Shown here one piece after another: positions 10,206 through 21,672 of a stretch of DNA of 64,000 bases. Position 1 is the stretch's first letter; each line of letters begins with the position of its first letter. The notes beneath the pieces are model-generated. The model searched no databases. It was not told where the DNA came from and saw nothing but the letters and a program-made list of their open reading frames with translations. The position numbers were made by a program, and so were the translations under genes. This DNA comes from Arabidopsis thaliana (Eukaryota; Streptophyta; Magnoliopsida; Brassicales; Brassicaceae), in contig NC_003070.9 in NCBI RefSeq assembly GCF_000001735.4, forward strand, positions 2,542,001 to 2,606,000, given 5' to 3'.

Positions 10206-13074
10206 TTAGAAAGATTTTCTCCTTTGGCTTTTTGTATGATGAATGTACACTTGTTTTTGAACAACCAACACTGATGCACTTGAAGGATATTCATGTGATG
10301 CTAATAAATCTCCAATAGGTCCCAATTCATTGAACTCTGTCCATTCACTAATTCCGCTAGTAGCCTCAGTTCCTATTCCGCTGCCGCTTCCAACGATAAA
10401 CAAGTCATAATCATTTGCCATTGCTCGTAAGATTCTTGAGGTCTCAGATCCATCAGAAACCGCCTTATCGATATATGTCACCTTGGCATCATTTTCTTTG
10501 ATGTTGGACCCAACGATGCTAGTCACGGACTCCTTTAGGTTAATCGATTGCTGTTGCTCCCACTCATCGTTATCCATTTCAGAAGATTTTGGAATGAATC
10601 TTATGATCGTTAGCCTTGTTCGTTTTTCTGTCAGTCTCATTCGATTTGTTATCGCCAAAGCTTCTCTATCGTCTTTTCCACCGTTAAAAATCAAACATAT
10701 CTGCAAAGATGAGAGTTTTATCAGGTTAAAAATGCTAATATATTAGTACCATTTCTTTTGTTCATCATAAATGGTAAAGGAAAATGAAAAGATTTTCTTT
10801 CAGCATTTAATTTCATTTAGACGTTGCAAAAATATTCTTTTAGATTTTATAAAATTCTGAAATTTGTATTTTCACGTACCCAAACGGATAATTAATTAGT
10901 TTTCAAAATAAAATGAAAAGCACCTTGCTGTGGGACTTAGCCATATGAGATTCAACGATGGGCTTGCGATAGACGAAGATTCCAACAGAGCATGGGGCTC
11001 GTCTCAGGACGTTAACGTTGAGCATTCTCAGATTATCATCGTTGGAGATAACCGTGGATCGATCAACGGACCAGGTTCGGTGGAAAGGAAGCACAATCAA
11101 AGATAGGCTTCTGGATAGGGCTAGCCAACAAATGTCCTCATGCATGTGTTGGGACACGGAGACGGAAGTGAAAATATCCAACGATGTGTATTCAAAGAAT
11201 TGTCTTTGGAAGCCACGGAAGGAGATTATGACATTGTCAGACAGAGAAGTACTTCCGGGCTCTGGTTTTTGCAACTGGTGGGAAATGAACATAGGATTGG
11301 CTTGACCCACAAGCTCGACGAGGTGAAGTATGTTACACGCCATTGGGGAATCTTGTGATGGGCTAAAAGTTTCCAAGAGGTCGGTCATGGAAGTTATGTG
11401 ATCAGGTCTGTAGACGCACATAAGACATTGGAGAGCCGCACCGTCTTTCAAGATGCCCAAATTCCTTTTTCGGTAGCATCTGAATCTTTTGGTTGGGTCA
11501 TGCACGAGCTCCAAGAGCATTGGTATAAAGATAGAGTTCAAGAGGGTGTAGGCAGCTAGGATTGTGAAAACCTCTGGCCTTATTAGCTGTGAAACATGTC
11601 CAAAGATTTGATTAATTTTTATGAAAATAAACTAATTCTTCTGACTTTAAATATATATAGAAGAGTTTAATTGTACGCACCTTTAATTCAACCGCGTACG
11701 TGTAGTAGGCGAGCTCGAAGATCCCCTTATTACTAAGCACAAGGGCTAAAGCAAAAGAGTCTCTCAAGGGCATTTTAAAAGCATACGCGGTTATGGTGGT
11801 AACAACGAATTTTGTGGTATTCACCAAAAGAATAAAGGAAATGACCTCATAGATTTGACCCTCCATCCGTATTAAATCTCCACTCTCTTTGAACAACCGT
11901 AAGAGATCTACTTGCATCATGGTTAATGATCCAAAGAGTGGCAAAATAGAGCCAAGATTAAAGCTCTCAAACTTTTGAATCAAAGTAGTACCTAAAGGAT
12001 ATCCATTTGGAACCGTCAAGCCGAAAACAAATGATCCCGCGGGTCCAAAAAGATGAATAACCTTGTTAAAAAAAGTGAAGCAGGCGAAAGCAATCCCAAA
12101 AATCGAGTAGAGGTAGAAATCCTTGACCGGCCTCCCTTCTGGAGTCTGCTTGATCACCCAATACATAGCCGGCCGCACAACGCATATCATAACGACGACA
12201 AAGAGGCAGAAACCTACGGTTTGCATGAAGCCGTACAATTTTTCGTAGTAGATTGCATTAAAAAATGTTACACCAAAAGCCAACATGTCAGTCACCATAG
12301 CCCCAGAGAGGGCTATCCTCCCAAACTCTGAGTGTTTGATCTGGAGGTCTTTTAGGAGTGTGTCGATGCTCGTGAACGCGGATATGCTTTGCAAGAATAT
12401 GATCAACCTGTATTCCATCCTTAATATGCTTGAGTCCCCTCTTCGTTCTCTATATCTAAAAGTGAGGCTGCCACAAATCAAGGGTATAATTACTGTAATG
12501 AATCCGATCACACTAGACCTTTTCTCCGTCCTAAATGGCAATTCGGCATCCATGGTCACACCTTTGAGGAACCAATATAAAACGAAGCCGAAAGCCCCTA
12601 GGGTCTCGGCCACCTTTGGTCGGTTATCATCAGGGAAAAAAATGTCATGGATCCAAGACTTGTTGCTGAAATGGCAAGTTTGACCTAAAATTATCCCTGC
12701 CTTCAACAACAAGGCATTACAACGTTTAGGAATATGCACCGTACTGATTTTAAAATTTAAAACGTGGAGGGAAGAGGGAGATTAAGAAAACTCACGATCA
12801 TCATATATGTGAATCTAGGTACTCGAAGACCAATTTTGTTGAATGAGATGTCGAGAAGCCGCCATATAAAAAAAGTAGAAAAGATTAAGATCTCGAGATT
12901 CGGGAGCGGATATTCCCAGAAGTTCATCCCTCTCTTGAAAGTCATAACCTCCCATATCCCGTGCGAATTTACTATGTGAGGGTGTGACTCGCAGAAGATA
13001 GACGAGTTCTTGTCTTCATTGAATTCTCCCCATGACACGTCCCAATAACTCATGTCTATCTCCTCTGTAGCCAT
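10206..13074 (-). CDS. CHX6A: Cation/H+ exchanger, CPA2 family
   Basis: Paralogue of its two neighbours with the same four-exon plan: 12796-13074, 11681-12700, 10924-11586 and 10206-10700, all phase 0, 818 residues. The start is the ATG at 13074 (MATEEIDMSYWDVSW); the upstream open frame begins only at TTG. The membrane domain includes WRLLDISFNKIGLRVPRFTY and ETLGAFGFVLYWFLKGVTMD. The cytosolic domain opens with DPTKRFRCYRKRNLG and ends with [17 protein letters not shown] and PIGDLLAS...SVLVVQKQ. The C-terminus carries an extra basic tail (HHTKSQRRKSF) absent from CHX5 and CHX6B. The exon 3 donor (AAG|GTGCTT) is weak but gives the expected frame and length. Intron 1 (95 nt) is not a multiple of three, unlike that of CHX6B. 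Confidence 0.95.
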
Positions 13075-14342
13075 TTTAAGGAGAAAGACAAAAGTTAACG
13101 AAGAGACTTGCTTAGGGATCAAGAAGATCTAATGGAATGATTTAGGGTTTGTAATTCGATTGGGAAAGAAGAAGACTAGGGATGGTTTTGTTATAAACGT
13201 TGACTAATTAAGGTCGAATAACCAGCAAACAACAGATACGCATCTCAGGTACAGTTAATATTTACCCATTTTGTTTTCTTTTTATAGCTTCATTCTTCTC
13301 CATCTCTTGTTCCTTGTCAACATTAGCACACGTATGATTGTACATCGTCTATTTCACCAATCAACAACGCCAAAGCTATACATATAACGATATATATTTA
13401 GGGAATTTTGCATCCACTTGCACACTTTCTCAGGGATATATATATTTTTGTTTTGACAATTTTTTCTATGTTTGGTGAAATAGGAACTTATACTTTAAAA
13501 TCACCATACAAATTAAGTCATTCAAACAGCTAAGCATGCAAATTAAACCAAATAATATAGCAAAGGAAAATGGATACTAAAAGAGTCTTACTAATCAAGG
13601 CAGGGTAAGATAAATAACAATATAAACTAAAGAATATTGTACCTAGGTCAGGATACCAAATTACTCTCTTATAAAATTTCTCCAAATTCAAAATTACTAA
13701 TTAATGCTTGAACCCTACGTATACGTAAAGCATAATCACAGGATTAAGATTCTTCCAAGTAGTTAGGCATTAAATATTCATTGGCTAGTCGTATTTGTGG
13801 TCTTAAGACTATAAAGAAATGAGAACAAGTGTAAATCACCTACAAACCATTTTGAACTCAATTCCTATTGGTTGGTAATAGATTCCTCTAAAGGTTTTAA
13901 TTGGGTAATTTCATTGAATGTATACTACGTGCGTGAAATTCTCATCATTTTTAATGATCAAATTGGTGGCAAGTAGGTCTTTTAAGACTATATACTAATT
14001 TGCTATGTAATTTATTTGTCTAGTTTGCTTATTTTTGCCGTTTTTCTTTATTGTATAGCGAAAAGGAGATTAAAACTTGTAAAACATGTAAATAGATGTA
14101 ACTCTCACATTGAATGTTAATTTAATTATAAAACATGTACTATTTTTTTCTGATTTCATTGTTTTTAAAAAATTATGTGGAATCAATTAAATTTAAAGTC
14201 ATATTTGCAAATGTTATCATCACAAGGCCACGGAGACGAACTGTCACTTAAAAATTTGGGGCTACAAATGTGTCTCGTGTGAGAAGTGTATTTCTATTTT
14301 TTGTATCTTATAAATGAATAAAGAGTAGTTGCCAATGTAATA
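13075..14342. other. CHX6A promoter / CHX5 3' flank
   Basis: Long AT-rich gap of about 1.27 kb between tandem CHX genes. I see no ORF with coding character, no RNA gene and no clear repeat. Confidence 0.5.
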
Positions 14343-17074
14343 TCATCTACAAGCTACATTCTGTTGTTGTTGCACCACCAACACCGACCCTCTACGGGGA
14401 AAATCTTGAGACACCAACAGATCTCCAATCACACCTAACTCATCAAACTCCGTCCACTCACTCAATGCACTCACCACGTCGGTCCCTACTCCGGCGCTCC
14501 TCCCCACCACGAATAAATCAAAAGAATTAGCAATCGAGAGAAGGAGTGTTGATGTGTCGGAACCGTCGTTAACTGTCTCCTCTACGTATTCCACAAAACT
14601 ATGTTGTCCAACAGTATTGTTATTGTTCCTCAGAACCTCCTTAACCTCTGCCGAGTCCAGCATCTGATCCCACCCTGTAGTCATCCCATCCATTTTCGCT
14701 GGGATTAGCTTCAACACTGTCAGGTTCACATTCGGATTCCTCATCATTTGCCTTCCCAATGCCAAGGCTTCTCTGTCGTCTTTCCCGCCCACGAAAATTG
14801 CGCAGACCTGGTTTTAGACAAATCAAGTTTCACACGTAAACACAAATTCAAGCACGGAAACTAATGATTAGCGTATGGAACAATCAAACCTTCAAATATG
14901 TGTTACCTCAAAAGACGGACTGCTCTTTTGCGCAGATAAAAGCTTTTGACGATGGACAAAGATCCCCACGGAGCAAGGTGCTTGTCTCAAGACATTTAAG
15001 TTAGCGTTCCTACGCATGACATCGTCTGAGACCACCGTTGTCTGGTCAAGGGACCATATAATGTGGAAAGGGAGCATGAGAAAAGAAGCTTGTTTGTCGA
15101 GAGCGAGCGAGTAAATCTCTTGATGCATGTACCTAGGGTTTGAGATGCATGTGAACAATTCCAGCGATATCGATTTCCAGTAATGTTTGAAGTTATCAAA
15201 AGCGATTAGGACGTTGTTTGAATAAGACCGGTTTCCAGGTTCGGCTTTTTGCATTTGGTGGGAGATAAAGACTGGATTGTCTAAACCCACAAGCTCGACG
15301 AGGTGAATCACGTAGCAACTTATTGTGGATTCATGTAGAGGAAAAGACTGTGCTAGAAGGTTGATCATCCCTGAGATGTGGTCTGCTTTGTGAATGCACA
15401 CTAGAAACTTCAGCTCTGATCCAAGCTTCAAGCTCATTAGATTCCGCTTCTGGAAACTAATGAATCGTTTTGACGAATCATATAGGTAATGTATCAACAC
15501 TGGTGATATCGTAGAGCTCACTAAAATCATCGTTGCCATAATCGTGAAGGACTTCACATGAAGAACCTGTAACACAACAAAATAATCTTATAAGACAGAA
15601 AGAAAAAAAAAAACATTAAGTGTTGGAGAGTTGAATTGTCTTGAATATAAAGTTAAATATGGGAACTCACATTGCTTTCAACTCCATACAGAAAATAACA
15701 CAGCTCAACAATTCCTTTGTTGCTGAGGATGAGTGCCATAACGAAAGAGTCGGTCAGAGGCATTTTGGCTAGCAATGCAGGAATCATTGAGAAGATAATC
15801 TTGGCGACAAAGACAACGATGATGATGGTCAAGGCTTCATACAACTGACCGTCAAAATGCCTTAGTTGACCGATCTGGTTAGCTAACCAAGGTCCATCGA
15901 TTTGCAGCATTGAGAAGAACAAGAAAAGTGGCAAAAGGATTCCAGTGTTAAAGCTTTCAAACTTTTCTACCAGTTGAGACCCTAGAGGAGGACCGTGAGG
16001 CACACACAAACCCAAAAGGAAGGGTCCAACAGCCGGAAACATGTGAATTTCCTTCAAAAAGTAGTAACCACCGAAGGCTAAAATGAGTATGATGTAGATG
16101 AAGCATTCCTTCACCGGTCTCTCTTGTGGTGTCCGTTTGATCACCCAAAACATGGCCGGTCTCACAACCCAAACCATGAATATGACATATCCGATAATTC
16201 CTACGCCTTGCAGCGCAGAAACCCTCCAGTCCATCCAAGCCACAAGGGCAAATAGATTAACACCAAAACCCGTTCCATCCGCCACCATAGCGGTCGAAAT
16301 CACGATCCTGCCGAACTCTGAGTGGTTGATCCGGAGATCCCTTAATAGCCTTGAGATACCCGTGAATGCCGAGATGCTCTGCATGAATAAAATTGTTCTG
16401 TACTCCATTCCTGTCAAGTATTTCCCCCCGGTCTCTCTTAGCTTACCAAACACCATGTTGGCCGCGATAATGGGGAGAATAACAGTGGCAATTCCTGTTA
16501 CAATCACTTTCGTACCTGTCTTCCTAACCATCCCAACATCCATTTTAACACCTTCGATGAACCAATAAAAGACAAAAGCGAACCCACCTAGCGTCTCAGG
16601 CACTTTTGGCCTAGTATCATCCGGGAATAAAATGTGCTGGATCGTCCAGTCATTCGGCAAAAGATTCGTTTGGCTCAAAGCTGCCCCGGCCTTCAACATA
16701 ATTTTCCGATCAATCAGTCAATGCAAACAACTTTTATACAAAAGAACAAAAGAGGAAGAAAGGGTTCTTACAATCATCATGGAGGTGATCTTTGGCACAG
16801 GGAGGCCTATCTTCTTTAGGGATAAATAAAAAAACTGCCATAAACAGAGAACTAGGACGATTACGCTCTCGAGATGGGGAAGACTGTAGTCCCATATCTT
16901 CATCCCGCGTATAGGTAAATCTAGCTTCTCCCACACGCCAAAAGAGTTCACAAGAATCGGTATTTGTTCGCAGAACTTGGACCCGTCTTCACTAAAGCCA
17001 TATCCATGATATGAGAAATCCCCCCAGAAGGTTGCGTTGTATGCCCCCTCATATGCCTCGTTACGCGACTCCAT
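14343..17074 (-). CDS. CHX5: Cation/H+ exchanger, CPA2 family
   Basis: Third member of the triplet. Exons 16772-17074, 15671-16690, 14907-15566 and 14343-14807, all phase 0, 815 residues. The start ATG is at 17074 ([20 protein letters not shown]). The antiporter domain contains [20 protein letters not shown] and [20 protein letters not shown]; the latter covers the conserved membrane segment with an acidic residue used in ion binding in CPA2 proteins. The C-terminal half includes [20 protein letters not shown] and [18 protein letters not shown] and ends [14 protein letters not shown]. Exon 2 is 1020 bp, the same as in CHX6A and one codon longer than in CHX6B, which supports recent tandem duplication. 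Expression in pollen is known for this clade and is not visible in the sequence. Confidence 0.95.
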
Positions 17075-17671
17075 TTCTCCTAGATTCTTTTTCTTCTCAA
17101 GAGAAGAAAAAGATCAAGAGAAAGAGATTTACAGTTTCCAGAAAAAATTACAAAATCTTGGTGTTACATTGTCTTATTAGAAGAAATTAACACTACTAAA
17201 AATAGTTGATAATCTTTGTCTCTCTCTATTTTTTTTTTTTATCTTGTTGTTGTTAACTGTCTGTTTACGTACCTGGCGACTAATTTATATGTTTGTTTTA
17301 CCTCTCTGCTTATTTAAGAACCTCCATCAATTTGTGTCTATCCAAGTTTTGTTAGAGATCCCGACATATACGGATTTTGCATGTAATCTTACGTTATAAA
17401 AATCTTGATGAAGTTATTAAATCGTCATATATTATTAGAAATAAAAATCGAATCACTTACAGAGCAATAAAAATGTAAAGCATTTTAAGCCCAAAAAAAT
17501 AAAAAATATAATAATTAATGATGAAAAGAAAAGAGAAATGGAATGACTGGCAGAAAAGAACAAAACCAAAGAGGAAATTTAAAAAGGAAAAACACACACA
17601 CAATCAATCAATGTCACATATAGCAAATTTTGCACACAAATGAAACCAATTCAAGATGAGGATAAATCAAA
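17075..17671. other. CHX5 promoter / 3' flank of the NHL gene
   Basis: AT-rich intergenic DNA with a poly-T tract near 17231-17240. No gene seen. Confidence 0.5.
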
Positions 17672-18337
17672 CTAAAGACGAGTTTTGCATAACACTCTCT
17701 GGAATCCATCCAACGAGCTTGATGTAACGTTGATCATTACCGGCGTACACACAGCCTTCAACGTACGTCTTCTCGACCGGAAAATCCACGTCTTGTAGCT
17801 CACTCTAGCCGTTATATACACTTCCATTTCGATCGTCCCTTTTGATTTTTCAGCCCTTAAGTCCCTGGCATTGAACTTAGACAGTGCCACATTGTGGGAC
17901 ACAAGCTGCGTCTCAATCCTAGTCTCGTTCTTAGGACGTTGCTTGAAAGGAGAGATATTTTTGTGAGCCACGGACTGGTTATGATGAGCCGTGGAGATAC
18001 GCATGGAGTGGTATCTTACGGAGACATGTTTCTCCGGGTTGTATGATTTGATCACGTAGCTGAATTTTGCGTTGATGTGATCGTCATTGTTGCCTATAGC
18101 AAACTCTTGGACCGACGCGGCTTCTACCGTGTAGATGAGTCGCTTTGGCCTGAGTGTGAGGTATGTGATCAATATGGCGAGACCCACGAGGAGTCCCAAG
18201 AGGACGAGGGCGACGATGATGCATAGGACGGGGTTCATACGCCTGCCCGGCAGGGGTTGTGCTCGAGGTTGCGATTGGGGTTGCAGTTGCGGTTGCGTTC
18301 GCCGAGCCGGTTGGTGGGCTGGGTTTGGAGGCACCAT
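17672..18337 (-). CDS. NDR1/HIN1-like (LEA-14 type) single-pass membrane protein
   Basis: Intronless ORF of 221 residues starting with ATG at 18337. A Pro/Gln/Arg-rich N-terminus (about residues 1-34) precedes one strong membrane segment (about 37-65, PVLCIIVALVLLGLLVGLAI). A LEA_2-like beta-rich domain follows (YVIKSYNPEKHVSVRYHSMR), and the C-terminus is basic with cysteines. This is the plan of NHL / 'LEA hydroxyproline-rich glycoprotein family' proteins, several of which act at the plasma membrane in defence or stress. The specific role of this member is unknown. N-x-S/T sites in the outer domain (for example NQS, NVTSSS) fit an extracellular C-terminus. I recognise the locus as AT1G08160. 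Confidence 0.85.
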   Translation of the reverse strand: MVPPNPAHQPARRTQPQLQPQSQPRAQPLPGRRMNPVLCIIVALVLLGLLVGLAILITYLTLRPKRLIYTVEAASVQEFAIGNNDDHINAKFSYVIKSYNPEKHVSVRYHSMRISTAHHNQSVAHKNISPFKQRPKNETRIETQLVSHNVALSKFNARDLRAEKSKGTIEMEVYITARVSYKTWIFRSRRRTLKAVCTPVMINVTSSSLDGFQRVLCKTRL

Positions 18338-19968
18338 TGTCAGAGAAGGTTTTGATGGACTTCAGTTAATTGCTTGGAAAGGATAGAGAGCAAAGATTGA
18401 TTTGATTGCTTTGATATGGTTCGACGATATATATAAAGGGACTAACACGGACAATTAGATTCTTTGCCTTTGTATAAGGATTAGTCACAAAACTACTGAT
18501 TTAAAATTCTTAATTCTTTAGCATTGCTTGTGAATGAATCAAGAAATCTTGGAAGCTGGAAGATTCCTACTTTTTTTTTTTTTTTTTTTGGTTTTAATTC
18601 TTTGCTTCTTTTTGTAACGTTGTACAACACTACAACTTGGGTGTTGATAACATTTATGTTTTCTCTATCCGATTCGTCTGTAAATTTTGTCGTACGCATA
18701 TTTATATCTAACATCAACAACTGCATTTACATGTAAATATTACATTTTCATTAACACACAGCAAAATAAAGAAAAGGAGACTTCGTGTGGTGTATGTATG
18801 GTTTCAATTTAGTTAATAACAAAAATCAACATTCTAATTCACATGAAGGTACTACAGTTTCATTTATAGATGAAGGAACAAAGAATTGTGTGAGATTGTA
18901 GGCGTCACTCATCAGTACATTCAGCTAAAAGCCTAAAAGTTTTTCTTGAATAGAGAGATAAATTTCCATTTCCATTTTACTTTTAAGTCTTTAACTAACA
19001 TTGTTATGATTAGTTATTTAATTATGCTCCTTTGCTTTGTCGGAAGCCTTTATTCCTTTCCCGAAATGTGCAAAGGAAAAAAAGATAGTCAGAAAAAATG
19101 TTGTGAACTTAAGGGAAAAAAACAAATAACATTTTTTCTGCAGAAATATGTTCCCCTGCTCTATTTTTTTGGCCAATCAAAGACAATTTTGTAAGTTACA
19201 ACTTTCTTCTGCAGAAATAAATTCACATCCGTATAAAAAAAAAGAAGGAAAATTATGACTTATTAACTCTGTTTTCGGTTTTAGAACAGTCAGAACGACA
19301 GCGTATCAAAACCAGTTCACTTCTGTTAACAGTTGGGCCCAGACCCAGTTTAAGACCGAAAGAGGGACTTAATATATTTGGGCCCAGGCCCACTTTTATA
19401 TCTGTTTCGTTAACACTTAACAGAGCCGTTAAGAAGCGGAGAAAGCAGAACAGAGCAAAGTGGGAGCTTCTTTCTCTTTCTTTTCTCAATTGTGTTCATG
19501 TAACAAGAAACGTGATCAAGCAGATAAAATTATAACCAAAACAAAGAACTTTGGTGTTCTTCTGTGCTGTGTTTTCACCTTCCGTCAAGAGTGCGTTTGA
19601 TCGAGTTTAAAGCTTTTTCTTATGCAGAGCAAATATATGTGTTGCTCAGCTCGTAAAAAAAAAACATTAGTGTAAACGAGGATAATGTTCCGTTCAATCG
19701 AAATAACAACAAGACCTACTACAAATAGATTATAGAAAGATCAACAATAACAAAACCTAAAAATAGAGAGAAACATTGCCAAAGGTTCCGAAGTTGCCCG
19801 GTCAAAGAGAAAGACACATGATGTTCGACTATTATCCATTGTGGTTGCCGTTGACCACACTTACGTTTTCAAGTCGGTCAAAATCTTGATCTCTTTTCTC
19901 TTCCAAACATGTTCATCGACTCTTCTTATTATAGCCTATAGTAGGTGTCGGTGATCCCTTAGACTGGT
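18338..19968. other. Intergenic, mostly featureless
   Basis: Holds a poly-T run of 20 bases (18571-18590) and the ORF at 19006-19194 with a signal-peptide-like start (see findings). Near 19330-19390 are two GGGCCCA-type elements. No firm gene. Confidence 0.4.
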
Positions 19969-20148
19969 TCAGGACAAGATCAGAAGAGTAGTCATAATTA
20001 TTAGAAGAATAGAGGTAAACAAAATAATGATAATAATCATCATTAAACGACTAACCCGAAGATCTTCTTCGTGAGTTTTTGGCTCGACTTTGCTCTTATT
20101 ATTAGCCATGCTACCGGCACCGGGTGAGAGATGGCGATCATAATTCAT
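19969..20148 (-). CDS. Candidate 59-residue protein with a C-terminal membrane segment
   Basis: Starts at an ATG at 20148 (MNYDRHLSPGAGSMANNKSK) and ends with TGA at 19969-19971. The N-terminal half is polar and basic. The C-terminal third is a very hydrophobic run rich in Ile, Met, Leu and Thr (LMMIIIIILFTSILLIIMTT) ending almost at the stop, like a tail-anchored membrane protein. It is one of few credible ORFs between the NHL gene and H2B.8 and may be the hypothetical gene annotated there (AT1G08165). No family recognised. It could also be a chance frame in AT-rich DNA. Confidence 0.4.
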   Translation of the reverse strand: MNYDRHLSPGAGSMANNKSKVEPKTHEEDLRVSRLMMIIIIILFTSILLIIMTTLLILS

Positions 20149-20940
20149 TAGTTGTGAAAGGTACAAGAAGATAGTTTTATAGAAAATGCATGTGACACTA
20201 GTGAAACTTTAAAAAGTTATTGCAAAGTGATGATACATGCTTTTTTGTATAATAAAGTATGCCTTTGTAATTAGTATAAGTTGATACAGTTGAAGTGGGA
20301 TCAATTTTTATTTTTCACCTTTTTTGGGGGGGGGGGGGGGATATATTTCTACATATCGAATAACTTATGGTATATTCCTTTTGGTGGTGCTGCTTATGCA
20401 TATATTGTTGTTATGCATTCTGAGTTGGTTGTGTGTTTTTATGGTACAAAAACACATATATACTCAGACACGTTCTCATGTATGTGTATCAATATATGTA
20501 GAGGTTGGGGTGGAGAAGGTCAAGGAGAAAGGATCTTTCAAGGGATATGCGGCGACCAACTTCAATGCTCAGCATGTAGTGAGTACTTTTTACTTTTACC
20601 TTTTCCATAGTTCCCATTATCTTTTCCCTTATTCTGCATCACTTGTCAATGGCTCTGTTTCTACAAACACACACAAGATCAAATTACTTTAGTGGATGTC
20701 ACTAATTTTAACGACACAACAAATGTAAGAGAACAAAATATGAAAGCTAAATAAACCACGATTCAAATGATCAAGTCCATCTCCATTTTCAACAACATAA
20801 CATATATTCTACAGAACATGTAACATAAAACGAAATACAACTATAGAAACCATACTCTCTAAGTTAAACCTTACACTAACAGTCAAGTTGAAAAAAACAT
20901 TACACGAAAAAAGATACAACGATTAGGGAATCAAAACCAA
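20149..20940. other. Intergenic with a poly-G tract
   Basis: Contains a G15 homopolymer (20326-20340). The plus-strand open frames across 20281-20692 look non-coding (low complexity, alternative starts). The right end is the likely H2B.8 3' UTR. Confidence 0.4.
20326..20340 (+). repeat. Poly-G tract, 15 G
   Basis: Uninterrupted run of 15 G preceded by T-rich sequence. Long G homopolymers are rare in AT-rich plant DNA, and the tract could form a G-quadruplex. Confidence 0.9.
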
Positions 20941-21672
20941 CTAACGTTTCCTACTATCATAACCAACGAAGTTACTAACAGCTTTAGAGCCTTCAGCGAC
21001 AGCGTGGCGGCTAAGTTCACCAGGCAGAACCAACCTAACCGCTGCTTCGATCTCCCTCGAAGACAACGTCCTCCGCTTTGTATAATCGCTTAACCTCGCT
21101 GCCTCCTGCGCTATCCTCTCGAACATATCTCCCATGAACATGTTCACCACCGTCATCGCCTTCGACGTTATACCTAAATCCGGATGCACTTGCTTCATCA
21201 CCTTATACACATATCTCCTATACTCATCTCCCGCCAAATCGTCTCTCTTCTTCTTTTTCTTCTTCTTCTTATTCTCCTGCTTCTTCTCAACCTTATCTGT
21301 TTTCTTCAAAGTGCCTTCACTCTTGGAAGCGGGAGTTTCCGGTGGCTGAGGTGAAGGTTCATCTCGAACCTCCACCGGAGTCTCCGGCGGCTGAGGTGAA
21401 CTTTCATCTCGATCATCCACCGGAATCTTAACGGTGGTAACGTTTTCTCCGACGGGAAGTGACCGTTCGTCTGGAACCTCCACTGGAATCTCAACGGTAG
21501 TAACGTTTTCTCCGACGGGAATGGAGAAAGTGAGATCTTGCGTCTCTTGATCGTTCGCTGTCTCGGTGATCACACACGGATCTCCTTCTTCCGTGACGGT
21601 TACTTTGATTGTCTCTTCCACTACTTTCTTCTTCTTCGTCACGGAAACAACCTTTGGTTTTCTCGGCGCCAT
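20941..21672 (-). CDS. HTB8: Variant histone H2B with a long disordered tail (H2B.8)
   Basis: Intronless, 243 residues. The histone fold lies at about residues 148-240 ([20 protein letters not shown], then [20 protein letters not shown] and [20 protein letters not shown]), clearly H2B. The N-terminal extension (about 1-145) is acidic/Pro-rich with two internal duplications, then a long lysine run (about 135-142). Canonical plant H2B is about 150 residues, so the extension adds about 95. I recognise this as AT1G08170, H2B.8, known in sperm and seed chromatin, where its disordered tail drives condensation. The canonical end AVTKFTSS reads [13 protein letters not shown] here, so the usual ubiquitin-acceptor lysine is asparagine (N234). 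A G-box/ABRE-like element is 92 bp upstream of the ATG. Confidence 0.93.
   Translation of the reverse strand: MAPRKPKVVSVTKKKKVVEETIKVTVTEEGDPCVITETANDQETQDLTFSIPVGENVTTVEIPVEVPDERSLPVGENVTTVKIPVDDRDESSPQPPETPVEVRDEPSPQPPETPASKSEGTLKKTDKVEKKQENKKKKKKKKRDDLAGDEYRRYVYKVMKQVHPDLGITSKAMTVVNMFMGDMFERIAQEAARLSDYTKRRTLSSREIEAAVRLVLPGELSRHAVAEGSKAVSNFVGYDSRKR

Noticed and set aside
20281..20692. Plus-strand ORFs across the poly-G tract
   Set aside because: Low-complexity translation with Gly runs from the poly-G, non-ATG starts and no family.
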